From Stenotrophomonas_A sp035629025 (lineage in GTDB: Bacteria > Pseudomonadota > Gammaproteobacteria > Xanthomonadales > Xanthomonadaceae): DNA of 64,000 bases. How positions within the stretch are numbered: the first letter of the stretch is position 1; the number at the start of each line of letters is the position of its first letter. Made by a program: the position numbers and the translations under genes. The stretch spans positions 1 to 64,000 of the forward strand of contig DASPIU010000047.1 in assembly GCA_035629025.1 (NCBI GenBank), in the 5' to 3' direction. Positions 8,401-16,743 of this stretch are shown here, in pieces. The notes beneath the pieces are model-generated. The model was not told the origin of the DNA and made no database searches. It worked only from the letters and a program-made list of their open reading frames with translations.

Positions 8401-9181
8401 CCTCCACCAGACGGTCGGCGGCCTCGAAGGTGCGCGGTTCGTCAAGCATGAAGCCGCGCAGGAAGGCGTTGAGATCGCCCAGGTTCTTGGCCGACTGGGT
8501 CTTGTGCAGCAGGCGCAGCGCCATCTCGTTGCCGATGCCGAGCAGGTCGCGGAAATGCTCGGCGTAGCCGGCGAAGCTGTCGAAGTGCTGCACGTCATCG
8601 CCCAGGCGCGCGCGCAGGCGGCGCAGGTCCAGGTCGAAACCGTCCATCTCGGCGGCAATGTCGAACGGCCGCCGCGCGACCATGTAGTGCTTGCGCACGT
8701 CGGCGGCGGCGTTGCCGCTGCCCGCGATCCAGAACAGCCGCACCAGGCTGACCGCCTCGCCGCGCGCATTGCGGTATTCCAGGGCCAGCGCCGACCACGT
8801 CGCGCCGGCACGCAGGTACTGGGTGGCGATCTCACCGGAGCTGCTGTCCTGCTGGTCGGCCCAGGCACCGCGCACGTAGGAAACCAGGTTGCGGTCGCGG
8901 CCACTGCGCTCGGCCTCGCGGGCGGCGGCGTTGAAGTCGACGATGCTCGGTGGTGTCAGCAGCGCGGACATCGCATCGAGCAGGGTCGACTTGCCCGAGC
9001 CGGAGCGGCCGACGAACAGGAAGCCGCGCTCGGCAATGGGTACATCGGTCAGGCCGCTGAAGGTGCCCCAGTTGTGCACCTGCAGGCGGCACATGCGGAA
9101 CTGGCGCGCGCGCGCTTCCTGTGCGGCGTCGCCGAACAGGCCGGCCGGTTGCAGCGAGGGCGAACGGGTGAGCTGGTTCAT
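5498..9181 (-). CDS. mksB: MksB/JetC condensin-like ATPase with Lys/Ala/Pro-rich C-terminal tail
   Basis: An SMC-like ATPase of 1227 residues (COG4913 type). Residues 58-66 hold the Walker A motif GRSGSGKST. A long stretch rich in Glu, Arg, Gln and Leu, typical of coiled coil, fills most of the middle. Residues about 1009-1017 hold the ABC signature KSGGQRQKL, and about 1041-1047 the Walker B sequence CAVVLDE. It is the DNA-loop-extruding motor of MksBEF/Wadjet complexes. From about residue 1126 to the end is a low-complexity tail of repeated KPA, AKP and PATK units that resembles histone H1 or AlgP. The ATG at 9181 lies 13 bases after mksE and has GAGG upstream. No jetD/mksG nuclease gene follows; the next gene is the opposing TauE. 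Confidence 0.85.
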   Translation of the reverse strand: MNQLTRSPSLQPAGLFGDAAQEARARQFRMCRLQVHNWGTFSGLTDVPIAERGFLFVGRSGSGKSTLLDAMSALLTPPSIVDFNAAAREAERSGRDRNLVSYVRGAWADQQDSSSGEIATQYLRAGATWSALALEYRNARGEAVSLVRLFWIAGSGNAAADVRKHYMVARRPFDIAAEMDGFDLDLRRLRARLGDDVQHFDSFAGYAEHFRDLLGIGNEMALRLLHKTQSAKNLGDLNAFLRGFMLDEPRTFEAADRLVEDFAELDGAHQAVVTARRQVETLAPAREHHAALMALRRSVGELRELQLGVDAYREQRRGELLQARLQELDTQDRGLAGEEGQRREALDNHEEKLAGLEREQRAQGGEQIEALERERARIERERDERARRRQQIEQACRQLGTGLAASAVGFAEQVAHARELLAGNREQAGSVDEAIAERMAERREDERRFAAIRAEIEALKKAPSSIPAPMQALRARLCEDTGLSEAALPFVGELLQVRDDQVAWRGAIERVLHGFAQSLLVDERHHAQVSDWVNRTHLGTRLVYFRVRRNESLHPREASPRSLPGKLQLRDHPYADWLCHELARRFDYDCVDNATALRNADKAITREGQVKHPGDRYEKDDRHAVGDRKRWLLGYDNRDKLKVFEREGQQLAQRIAACEADVAALRQQREAGHERTLAAHTLVERDWDEIDVAPKLQRLSDIDEQLRQLREGDSGLRALGQALEQARILRDQARRTYEDVRLERAQLARERVRLENLQQATQGRHAGSLTPIQLQGLQERLAALPALSLDNLEAHFRLVERGLGEQLAESQGRDSRLSQQLLDCFRKYCQQWPEDSGDFTVSVASADDFLARLERLESDGLPRHETRFFDLLQTQSKNNLLALQRHAAEAHKGIRQRMDEVNASLEQVPFNRGTVLTIEVNDRRLAEVQEFQQQLRSVLAQQQTEDRALAEAQFATLRELVARLGAQDAEQRRWREQVLDVRLHVEFVGVELDAQTREQIEIYRSGAGKSGGQRQKLATTCLAAALRYQLGGEDGELPRYCAVVLDEAFDKADNEFTALAMNIFENFGFQMIVATPLKSVMTLEPFIGGACFVEISGRHTSGVLLVEYDDQAQRLRLPERARQPGGEPESMVQVEASPAPAPAAPQLPHKAASKGAKAVKPAKVPATSAAPAKAKPARKPAQPATPVRAAQARPAAKPKSTPATKPKSKDTPRKNAAKKAPGRSPAR

Positions 9182-9194
9182 GGCGTGGCGATCC

Positions 9195-9887
9195 TCATGC
9201 TTCCGCGGCCACGGTGGGGTCCGGCGCGGCCTCGCGCAGTTCGCGGTAGGCCTGCGACAGCGCCTGCACTTCCTCGGCGGAGAACAGCAGCTTGAGCACG
9301 GGCGAGACTTCGTAGCGGTCCTCGCTGCCGCGCAGGCGCGACAGCAGCTGGTTGTCGCGCATCTTCGCCACCGCGGTGAGCACGCGCCGGGCAAAGCCGG
9401 CACGGTCGGTGGAGACATGGCGCTCGTACACGCTCATTGCCTCGACCAGCTGCGCCTCTTCGACCACGGCGCGTTCGCCGCGGGTATCGGCCTCGGCCAG
9501 GCGCTGGCGCAGCAACAGCAGCAACGCCGACTCGATGAAGGTCAGCGGCGCGCTGCGCAGCAGCGTGGGCGATTCGAGTTCGGCGGTATCGGCCTGGCGG
9601 GTGAAGGCGACGCCACCTTCGCGGTCGAGTACCAGTTCCAGGAACAGTTCGCACAGCACGCGGCGGATCTCGGCCTCGTGGCGCAGCAGCGCCGGCCACA
9701 GGCTTCCATGGCGGCGTGCGTCGATGCTCGGACCGGCCAGCAGCTGGCACAGCGCGCGCCGCGCGGCAAACGGCAGCGTGCCGGTGTCGCCGGTGAACAG
9801 CGGCTGCCCGGCGGCGTGGGCTTGGGCGCGTTCCAGGGCGTGGGCGGCGTCGCGGTCGTCTTCGTCGCGGTTTTCAGACCAGTTCAT
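9195..9887 (-). CDS. mksE: MksE/JetB condensin subunit (DUF4194)
   Basis: A 230-residue DUF4194 protein, the KITE-type winged-helix accessory subunit that bridges the kleisin and the SMC-like ATPase. Recognisable features are the LSRLRGSEDRYEVSPVLKLLF region near the C-terminus and helical pairs in the first half. The start at 9887 overlaps the stop of mksF by 14 bases and has GGGAG seven bases upstream, which indicates translational coupling. It lies between the kleisin and the ATPase as in jetABC/mksFEB operons. Confidence 0.83.
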   Translation of the reverse strand: MNWSENRDEDDRDAAHALERAQAHAAGQPLFTGDTGTLPFAARRALCQLLAGPSIDARRHGSLWPALLRHEAEIRRVLCELFLELVLDREGGVAFTRQADTAELESPTLLRSAPLTFIESALLLLLRQRLAEADTRGERAVVEEAQLVEAMSVYERHVSTDRAGFARRVLTAVAKMRDNQLLSRLRGSEDRYEVSPVLKLLFSAEEVQALSQAYRELREAAPDPTVAAEA

Positions 9888-11355
9888 CGCGTTTCTCCCG
9901 GGTGAAGCGCACCAGCGGGATGCGCGCGCGCCGCGCGCGGCCATCCCCGCCCTGCCACTCCACGATTTCCCATTGGTCGTCGCTGACCACGCCATGGCGC
10001 GTGCCCAGCGACAGATAGCCGATCACCGTGCCCAGCCCCTGCGCGGCGGGGCGCTGCTGCAACGCCTGGCCGATGCTCAGGCGCTCGTGCGCGGCCAGCA
10101 GTTCGTGCAGGTCGCGACGCAGTCCGCGCACGTCGATCTCCGACTGCGCGACCAGGTCGCCGACGCTTTCCAGCGAAATCGCCGCGACCTCGGCGCTGTG
10201 CACGCGCCCGTCCACGCGCACGCTGCGCGGGTCGTGCAGGCGCCATTGCGACAACGAGCGCAGGCGGCTGCCGCTCAGTGCCAGGGTGTAGCCGGTCTGC
10301 GCGCTGGCGTGGAGCTGGTCGCGCAACTGCAGCGCTTCGCCCTGGGCCTGGCGCAGCAACTGGTGCAGGCGGCGTTGTTCGAGGTAGCCGCGGCTTTGCA
10401 CGAAGCCGCGCAGGCTGCGCGCGAAATGTTGCATCACTGCGTGGACTTCGCCGCCGCGGGCCAGCAGGGTCGCGGTCAGGCCGCGCAGGAAGCTGCGTTC
10501 GTCGCGGCCGAGGCGACGGGCAAAGCCGCGCGCCAGCAGGGCCTCCAGGGCCTGGTCGAGGCGGCCGCTCTGTTCGCTGTCGTTGAGCAGGTTCCAGAAC
10601 GCCTGGAAGCTGCGCCCGGCTTCGCTGTCCGCGATCAGATCGACGCCTTCAAACAGGCGTTCGAGCACGTCACCGCGGGTGCCTTCGTCGTCGATGATGC
10701 GTTCGCGGAACTGCCGGTTGAGGCGTTCAAAGTCGTCGCGGACGCGGTGAAAGTCTTCGGCCAGTTCGTCGGACAGATGAATCAGGTCGCGGGTGCGTTC
10801 CAGCGCGCGCTTGCCGTCGAGCGCGGCAAGCTGGCCGGCCTGGGCGCGGGCGATCTCCTCGTCGAGGCGGGCGCGTTCGGCATGCAGCGCGGCCAGGCGT
10901 GCGTCGGGGTCGGCTTCGGTCTGGCCCGCCAGCTGCACCAGCTGCTGGATGACCAGGGACAGGCGGCTTTCAGTGGCGCTGCCGGCACTGCCCTCGGCGC
11001 CGTCACGCAGGCCGGCAATGAAGCGGATGGCCTGGGTCGCGGCACGCGAAAGTTCGTATTCCTCTTCTTCGGCGCCTTCGGGCAGGCGCCGTTCCAGCCA
11101 GCCCTGGGCCAGCCAGTGCGCGACATAGTCCTGGGCGGTGCGCGGCAATTCGCGCGAGAGCTCGTCGGCGCGCAGGGCGTCGAGCTGGCGTTGCAGGCGT
11201 TCGTGCAGCACGGCCGAGGGCAGGCGGCGCTCATGGTCCAGCAACAGGCCTTGCAGCAGGCCGATCAGTTCAGGGGCATGGTCGGCAGCGAGCAGCTTCC
11301 ACACGGGGCGCTCGCGCAACTGCCGATAGCCGGCGATCCGTTCACGGTGCTTCAT
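9874..11355 (-). CDS. mksF: MksF/JetA condensin kleisin subunit (DUF3375)
   Basis: A 493-residue DUF3375 protein, the kleisin of MksBEF/Wadjet type I. It starts MKHRERIAGYRQL and has the conserved block RNLLNDSEQ-like (FWNLLNDSEQ) mid-protein, long central helices, and a C-terminal domain (VGDLVAQSEIDVRGLRRDL) expected to contact the ATPase. The start is the ATG at 11355, 28 bases after the folE stop. Its neighbours mksE and mksB complete the three-subunit complex. With no DUF3322/DUF2220 nuclease beside it, chromosome organisation is a likelier role than plasmid cleavage. Confidence 0.83.
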   Translation of the reverse strand: MKHRERIAGYRQLRERPVWKLLAADHAPELIGLLQGLLLDHERRLPSAVLHERLQRQLDALRADELSRELPRTAQDYVAHWLAQGWLERRLPEGAEEEEYELSRAATQAIRFIAGLRDGAEGSAGSATESRLSLVIQQLVQLAGQTEADPDARLAALHAERARLDEEIARAQAGQLAALDGKRALERTRDLIHLSDELAEDFHRVRDDFERLNRQFRERIIDDEGTRGDVLERLFEGVDLIADSEAGRSFQAFWNLLNDSEQSGRLDQALEALLARGFARRLGRDERSFLRGLTATLLARGGEVHAVMQHFARSLRGFVQSRGYLEQRRLHQLLRQAQGEALQLRDQLHASAQTGYTLALSGSRLRSLSQWRLHDPRSVRVDGRVHSAEVAAISLESVGDLVAQSEIDVRGLRRDLHELLAAHERLSIGQALQQRPAAQGLGTVIGYLSLGTRHGVVSDDQWEIVEWQGGDGRARRARIPLVRFTREKRDELV

Positions 11356-11383
11356 GCGGGACTGCGGACGACGGCGGGCAGGC

Positions 11384-11989
11384 TCAGCGCTTGCCGCCGA
11401 CGTCGATGAAGCGCAGGAATTCGGCGCGGGTGCGGGCATCCTCGCGGAAGGTGCCGAGCATCTTGGAGGTGACCATGCTGACGCCGCGCTTGTGGATGCC
11501 GCGGGTGGTCATGCATTCGTGGGCGCCTTCGACGACCACGCCGACGCCGCGGGGGGCGAGGACGTCCTGGATGCACTGGGCGATCTGGGCGGTCATCTTT
11601 TCCTGGACCTGGAAGCGCCGGGCATAGGTTTCGACGACGCGGGCCAGTTTGCTGATGCCGACGACCTTGCCATCGGGCAGGTAGCCGACATGGACCTTGC
11701 CGATGATCGGGGCCATGTGGTGTTCGCAGTGGCTTTCGTACTCGATGTCGCGCAGGACGATGAGTTCGTCGTAGCCGGCAACTTCCTCGAAGGTGCGGGC
11801 AAGGTAGTCGCGGGGGTCGTCACGGTAGCCGCTGAACCAGTCGCCATAGGCTTCGGCGACGCGGCGAGGGGTGTCGAGCAGGCCTTCGCGGGCGGGGTCC
11901 TCGCCGGCCCAGCGCAGGAGGGTGCGAACGGCTTCTTCGGCCTGGTCCTGGGTGACGGTGGGGTCGGGGAGGTGGTTGGTGTGAGGCAT
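11384..11989 (-). CDS. folE: GTP cyclohydrolase I
   Basis: A 201-residue GTP cyclohydrolase I, the first enzyme of tetrahydrofolate synthesis (GTP to 7,8-dihydroneopterin triphosphate), cytosolic. Zinc and active-site residues are visible: SHCEHH near residue 92, and ECMTTRGIHKRG with the second zinc cysteine near 160. Length and ends match bacterial FolE. The ATG at 11989 was chosen because the frame upstream of it is proline- and arginine-rich intergenic-type sequence. It reads towards mksF with only 28 bases between them, so co-transcription is possible. Confidence 0.95.
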   Translation of the reverse strand: MPHTNHLPDPTVTQDQAEEAVRTLLRWAGEDPAREGLLDTPRRVAEAYGDWFSGYRDDPRDYLARTFEEVAGYDELIVLRDIEYESHCEHHMAPIIGKVHVGYLPDGKVVGISKLARVVETYARRFQVQEKMTAQIAQCIQDVLAPRGVGVVVEGAHECMTTRGIHKRGVSMVTSKMLGTFREDARTRAEFLRFIDVGGKR

Positions 11990-12050
11990 GAGCGGAGGAC
12001 ACCCGTAACGGGGGATGCATGGTACCCGAGTCGTGGGTGGGGGATGGGTT

Positions 12051-12080
12051 TGGCTCGGCTTGGCTCGGGTTGGCTGGCGT
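12051..12080. repeat. Three tandem imperfect 10-mers
   Basis: TGGCTCGGCT, TGGCTCGGGT and TGGCTGGCGT follow each other in the gap upstream of folE. This is a short simple repeat; no function is suggested. Confidence 0.5.
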
Positions 12081-12133
12081 CGTCTGGGGCTGCGCGGAAG
12101 GCGTCGGCTCGCATGGGTCTGCGTGCGGCATCC

Positions 12134-12231
12134 GGGGGGCAGGCCATGCCAGGACACGTCGTTAACCCATCCCTGGGGACTCCTAGGCAACATCCATGTT
12201 GCCTAGGGTCCTGGCATGGCCTGCCCCCCGA
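12134..12231. repeat. Nested inverted repeat (98 bp) between folE and the MHS transporter
   Basis: The outer arms 12134-12156 and 12209-12231 are perfect 23-base inverted copies (cores GGGGGGCAGGCCATGCC and its complement). Inside them 12183-12194 and 12197-12208 form a second perfect 12-base palindrome (CCTAGGCAACAT, two-base loop). The element occupies the 319-base gap between folE and the upstream transporter. It could fold into a long cruciform-like hairpin and stop leftward transcription from the transporter. There is no T-run, so a MITE/REP-like element is as likely as a terminator. Confidence 0.75.
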
Positions 12232-12308
12232 ACGCCCGACAGATCATTGGCGCGGAGGGGAAAGCGGGTTGCTGACGCGGATGGAACGCGGAGCGGGCTG
12301 ATGGATGG

Positions 12309-13676
12309 TCAGCGGCGGCTGTGGCGCTTGTGCATTTCGTGTTCGTGGTCCAGCCAGTTGGCGCCCTTGTTGGTCAGGAAGAAGATGTAGACGACCAGGG
12401 AGACGGCGATGACGGCGGTGGCGTAGGCGACGAATTCGGGAACGCGGTGGGCGCGCAGGGCGGCCTGGTACAGGAGGGGGGCGGTGCCGCCGAAGGCGGA
12501 GTTGGCCAGGGCGTAGCCCAGGCCGACGCCCAGGGCGCGTACGTGGGTGGGGAACAATTCGGCCTTCACGATGGCGTTGATCGAGGTGTAGCCGGTGAGG
12601 ATCACAAAGCCAATCGTCAGGATCGCGAATGCGGTGAGCCAGTCGCTCTGTTTCGGCAGCTCCATCACCAGGAACCAGGTGTAGAGCACGCCGCCGATGC
12701 CGAAGAACACCAGCAAGGTCTTGCGGCCGACGATGTCCGACAGCCAGCCACCCAGCGGCTGCATCAGCATCAGCACGACCAGGGCGGCCAGGTTGATCCA
12801 GGTACCAGCCATGACGTCGCCGCCGGCAAAGGCGGTCTGGATCATCTTCGGGCCGGTCACCGAATAGGTGTAGAAGGCGATGGTGCCGCCGGCGGTGATC
12901 AGGAAGCACAGCAGCAGGGGCCGCCACTGGTTGACGAACAGCTCGTGCAGGGAGCCGGAGGTCTTGGCCTTGCCCTGCCGGGCCTGGGCGATGGATTCGG
13001 CGCCCAGGGACTCGTCCATCGTGCGCCGCAGCCAGAACACCACCAGCGCGCCCACGCCACCGAGGGCGAAGGCCACGCGCCAGCCCCATTCGGAGACCTG
13101 CGAGACATCCAGGGTGTACAGCATCACCAGCAGCACGGTCTGCGCCAGTACGTGGCCGCCGACCAGGGTGACGTAGTGGAAAGATGACAGGAAGCCACGG
13201 CGGCCGGGGATGGCGGCCTCGGACATGTACGTGGCGCTGGTGCCGTATTCGCCGCCGGTGGCAAAGCCCTGCACCAGCCGCGCCAGCAGCAGGATCATCG
13301 CCGCCGCGCCGCCAATGGTGGCCACGCCGGGCGTCACCGCGACGATGAACGAGCAGGTCGCCATCACCGACACCGATACGGTCAGCGCCAGACGGCGGCC
13401 GTAGCGGTCGGCGAAGCGGCCGAAATACCAGGCGCCGATCGGGCGCATCAGGAAGGTCACGGCGAAGATCGCCCAGACATAGATCGTGGCGTTCTTGTCT
13501 TCCTTGGAGAAGAACTGCGACTCGAAATAGGTGGCAAACACCGAGTAGACGTAAACGTCGTACCACTCGACCAGGTTGCCAGCCGAACCCTTGAGCGTGT
13601 TGGAAACCGAGCGGCGCAGGCTGCCGGGCGCGACGGTGGCGTCGGGATCCATCGGGGGCGTTGCGGATGCACTCAT
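12309..13676 (-). CDS. MHS-family MFS metabolite:H+ symporter
   Basis: A 455-residue, 12-helix MFS transporter of the metabolite:H+ symporter family (KgtP/ProP/ShiA relatives), inner membrane. Family features are GNLVEWYDVYVYSVFA at the first helix, FGRFADRYGRR (motif A), and RLVQGFATGGEYGTS around helix 4. The substrate could be a dicarboxylate, citrate, a compatible solute or an aromatic acid; the sequence does not decide. The start ATG at 13676 has CAGGTG seven bases upstream. The gene runs towards the nested inverted repeat. Confidence 0.9.
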   Translation of the reverse strand: MSASATPPMDPDATVAPGSLRRSVSNTLKGSAGNLVEWYDVYVYSVFATYFESQFFSKEDKNATIYVWAIFAVTFLMRPIGAWYFGRFADRYGRRLALTVSVSVMATCSFIVAVTPGVATIGGAAAMILLLARLVQGFATGGEYGTSATYMSEAAIPGRRGFLSSFHYVTLVGGHVLAQTVLLVMLYTLDVSQVSEWGWRVAFALGGVGALVVFWLRRTMDESLGAESIAQARQGKAKTSGSLHELFVNQWRPLLLCFLITAGGTIAFYTYSVTGPKMIQTAFAGGDVMAGTWINLAALVVLMLMQPLGGWLSDIVGRKTLLVFFGIGGVLYTWFLVMELPKQSDWLTAFAILTIGFVILTGYTSINAIVKAELFPTHVRALGVGLGYALANSAFGGTAPLLYQAALRAHRVPEFVAYATAVIAVSLVVYIFFLTNKGANWLDHEHEMHKRHSRR

Positions 13677-13902
13677 GGTGCGGCACCTGTGAGACGAAAC
13701 GAAGCGGCAGTATAGAAGCTCCGTGTAAGTGGCTTGTCTGGATGCCTGCACGGGCGCGAGGGGGCCGCGGCGCACGGGGCGCTTGCTTTGCCACTACGGG
13801 CAAGGTATCGCGGCGTGGACCGCGTTACGATGCGGCTCCCCCGCCGGCCGCATTCCACAGATTCCGCATGAAGGCCCACAACTCCGACGCAGCTTCGGTG
13901 GC

Positions 13903-14745
13903 ATGAGCAGCGCGTCAACCCACGTGGATACCGGGGCCACGCCCAGGAACGAACGCTGGCAGCGCTGGATCGCGGCGCTGGTCAGTGCGTTGCTGCACCT
14001 GTTGCTGTTGCTGCTGCTGTTGTTTGCGTCCAAGCCGACGGTGACCACGCCGCAGGCTGCCTCCGGCGGCGGCCGGATGAAGATGGATTTCGTCGGCCGG
14101 CCCACGCAGGCGCCGCCCAGCCCGCGTCCGCCACAGCCACCCGCGCCGGCCAAGCGCCGCGCGGCGACCTCGCAGGTGCGGACCACGCTGGTCGAGCAAG
14201 CGGTGGACCCGGTGCCGCCGCCCGATGAAACACCCACGACCGACAGCATCCCCACTACCAGCGCGCAGGATGACTGGTCGCAGGCTTTGACCCAGGCACC
14301 GCCGGCCAGCCCGCCGGCCGCGCGCCAGCCCACGCAATGGAGCGGGCGCCCGCCCGGCAGCATCGATCACGAAACCGCCGCCGAAGATGCGGGTACGTCC
14401 AACACTCCCTCGCTCAACCCCGGCAACCGCAACGGTTTTGCCGCCAGCGGTGCCAGTCTGGATGTCGGCGGCTACCAGGTGATCTACGACCTGAGCAGCC
14501 AGACCCAGCTGCGCATCTGGCAGGCGCAGGGCATGAAGGAGCTGTCGATTCCGCTGCCGGGCACGCGCTACCGCATGGTCTGCGCGCTGGAGATCGCGCT
14601 GCGCCGCGGCTCGGGCAAGTGCCGCCTGCTCGAACCGTACTCGCCGGAGATGAAAGCCATCGGCGATGCGCGCGAGGTGATGAACATCGTGCAGGTCTAC
14701 AAGCAGGGCGAGCTGGTGTGGCATGGGCCGGGGCCGTACCGCTGA
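13903..14745 (+). CDS. TonB-like single-pass proline-rich periplasmic protein
   Basis: A 280-residue protein with TonB-like layout: a short cytosolic start, one very leucine-rich membrane helix (residues about 25-42, with eight consecutive Leu), a Pro/Ala/Thr-rich periplasmic linker (about 60-165), and a C-terminal folded domain of about 100 residues (from GGYQVIYDLSSQ to WHGPGPYR) with two cysteines. It lacks the usual TonB YP motif. It is not linked to exbB/exbD, which lie 45 kb away. I do not recognise the C-terminal domain. The start is uncertain because no clear ribosome site is present and the frame is open further upstream. Confidence 0.7.
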   Translation: MSSASTHVDTGATPRNERWQRWIAALVSALLHLLLLLLLLFASKPTVTTPQAASGGGRMKMDFVGRPTQAPPSPRPPQPPAPAKRRAATSQVRTTLVEQAVDPVPPPDETPTTDSIPTTSAQDDWSQALTQAPPASPPAARQPTQWSGRPPGSIDHETAAEDAGTSNTPSLNPGNRNGFAASGASLDVGGYQVIYDLSSQTQLRIWQAQGMKELSIPLPGTRYRMVCALEIALRRGSGKCRLLEPYSPEMKAIGDAREVMNIVQVYKQGELVWHGPGPYR

Positions 14746-14814
14746 CGTCGGGGACCAGGGACCGGGGACCCGGGAGCAGCGGTCGTGCGAGCGCGGGGAG
14801 TGCGTTGCCGCGGT

Positions 14815-16743
14815 TTAGAAGAGGGTGCCCTGTTCCGGGGTGGCCGCTGGCGTGGGCGCATTCGTCAGCAGCGGCTGCGCGTTCTGGGCAGGGCCCAGCC
14901 GCCAGGCCAGGCCTGAGATGCGCGCGGCGTGGCGGCCCAGCGCGGCGCGCAGCACTGCCTCGCTGCCGGCCAGGTGCAGGCTGCGGCGGGCGCGGGTCAA
15001 ACCGGTGTAGACCAGTTCGCGGCTGAGGACGCGGGCATCGCGCGCCGGCAGCTGCAACCACACTTCCTCGAACTCCGAGCCCTGCGCCTTGTGCACGGTC
15101 ATGGCGAAGGCGCTTTCGTGCGCGGGCAGTGCCGCGGGATGGAAGCCACGCACCTGGCCATCGCCCTCGCCGGCAAACCAGGCCACCAAGGTGCCGTGCG
15201 CGTCGGCCAGGCAGATGCCGACATCGCCGTTGAACAGGCCGTGGCGGTAGCTGTTTTCACTGATCAGCAGCAGGCGCCCATGAAACCAGGGCGAGGCCGC
15301 GCCGAGGCGCCGCGCGCCCGAGCCGCCTTCGGCCAGCAGCTGTTCGATGCGCGCGTTGAGGCTGCGCGTGCCCTGCGGGCCGGCGCGCACCGCGGTGAGC
15401 AGGCGCAGGCGGTTGGCATCACGCAGGGCCTGCGCCGGGTCGCTGGCGCTGGCCAGGGCGCGCCAGTGCGCGAGCAGTGCTTCGCCGCGCGCCTGCAACG
15501 GGTCGGCGATGTCTTCGTGGAACTGCACGCCGGCCAGTTCGCCATCGCGCAGCAGGGACAGCGTGGTGTCAGCCTCGCCGCCGCGCACCGCGTCGGCCAG
15601 CGGCGCGAGCTGGAAGCCCTGGGCCTGGCGATAACCGCGTAACAGGTGCACGCGGTGGCCGGCCAGCCCGCCGCCGCTGTCGTCCGTGGCATGGGCCGGA
15701 CCGAGCAGCGGGGCCAGGGCCAGGGCGTCGTCGGCCGGCATCGATTCGCCACTGCCCGCGGCCTGGAGGATCGCGGCAAGCACGTCGCCCGCTTCGACCG
15801 ACGGCAACTGGTCGGCATCACCAAGCAGGATCAGCTGGGTGCCATCAGCCACCGCTTCGACCAGCTTGCACATCAACGGCAGGTCGACCATCGAGGCTTC
15901 GTCCACCACGATCAGGTCGAAGGCCAACGGATTGTCGGCGTCGTGGCGGAAACGCGGCTGGCCGGGAATCACACCGAGCAGGCGATGCAAGGTACTGGCC
16001 CCGGCGGGCAAGGCGTCTGCGACGAGTGGATCGATGCCGTCATCGATGGCGCGGGTCACCGCCGCGCGCAGGCTCTCGGCCATGCGCTCGGCGGCGCGTC
16101 CGGTGGGCGCGGCCAGGGCGATGCGCGGCGCGGCGGCACCGGTGGCCTGGGCCTGGGCGATGCGCAACAGCAGCAGCCGCGCAATGGTGGTGGTCTTGCC
16201 GGTGCCGGGGCCGCCGGTGACCAGCAGCAGCGCGCGTCGCAACGCCAGCGCCGCGGCCCGCGCCTGGCGGTCTTCGCCATGGCCGGCCTGCGGGAACAGC
16301 TGCGCGAACAGCGGCGCCAGCGCGGCTACATCGAAGGCTGGCAGGCGCTGGCCGGTGATGCGGCGCAAGCCGGCGGCCAAGCGGCGCTCGTATTCGCGAT
16401 AGCGGCGCAGGTAAAGCAGGCCGTGTTCCAGCACGAGCGGGTGATCAGCTGGCGCGACCTCTTCCGGCGCGGGCTGCGCAACCCAGCGCGAAGCCGCCAG
16501 CGCGCGCTGCCAGTCGCCGGGCTCGGGCAGCGCGGGCAGCGGTTCGTCGCGGATATCGAGCAGCACGCCAGCGCGCGCCGGGTCCAGCCCGGCATGACCG
16601 CTGGCTACCGCCAGCGAGGCCAGCGCGGCAGCGGCCAGGGTTGCGGCATCGGTTTCGGGCGCCAGACGCTGCAGGGTCTGTGCGAGCGCGACGTCGAGCG
16701 GTCGCAGTGCACCGGGTCGTTGCAGGGCGTCGAAGATGCTCAT
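14815..16743 (-). CDS. recD: Exodeoxyribonuclease V alpha subunit RecD
   Basis: A 642-residue RecD, the 5'-3' helicase subunit of RecBCD. Walker A is VTGGPGTGKTTTIARLL near residue 200. DLIVVDEASMVDL (motif II) and, near the end, MTVHKAQGSEF and VYTGLTRAR (motifs V/VI) are all present in order. The start overlaps the recB stop by four bases (ATGA). It is the last gene of the leftward recC-recB-recD operon that repairs double-strand breaks and degrades linear foreign DNA. Confidence 0.95.
   Translation of the reverse strand: MSIFDALQRPGALRPLDVALAQTLQRLAPETDAATLAAAALASLAVASGHAGLDPARAGVLLDIRDEPLPALPEPGDWQRALAASRWVAQPAPEEVAPADHPLVLEHGLLYLRRYREYERRLAAGLRRITGQRLPAFDVAALAPLFAQLFPQAGHGEDRQARAAALALRRALLLVTGGPGTGKTTTIARLLLLRIAQAQATGAAAPRIALAAPTGRAAERMAESLRAAVTRAIDDGIDPLVADALPAGASTLHRLLGVIPGQPRFRHDADNPLAFDLIVVDEASMVDLPLMCKLVEAVADGTQLILLGDADQLPSVEAGDVLAAILQAAGSGESMPADDALALAPLLGPAHATDDSGGGLAGHRVHLLRGYRQAQGFQLAPLADAVRGGEADTTLSLLRDGELAGVQFHEDIADPLQARGEALLAHWRALASASDPAQALRDANRLRLLTAVRAGPQGTRSLNARIEQLLAEGGSGARRLGAASPWFHGRLLLISENSYRHGLFNGDVGICLADAHGTLVAWFAGEGDGQVRGFHPAALPAHESAFAMTVHKAQGSEFEEVWLQLPARDARVLSRELVYTGLTRARRSLHLAGSEAVLRAALGRHAARISGLAWRLGPAQNAQPLLTNAPTPAATPEQGTLF

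Noticed and set aside
5498..11355. Calling this a plasmid-restricting Wadjet defence system
   Set aside because: The JetD nuclease needed for cleavage is not in the neighbourhood, so only the condensin part is supported.
14750..14776. GGGACC-rich tandem stretch after the TonB-like gene
   Set aside because: Short, imperfect and GC-rich; not distinct enough from local composition to call a functional repeat.
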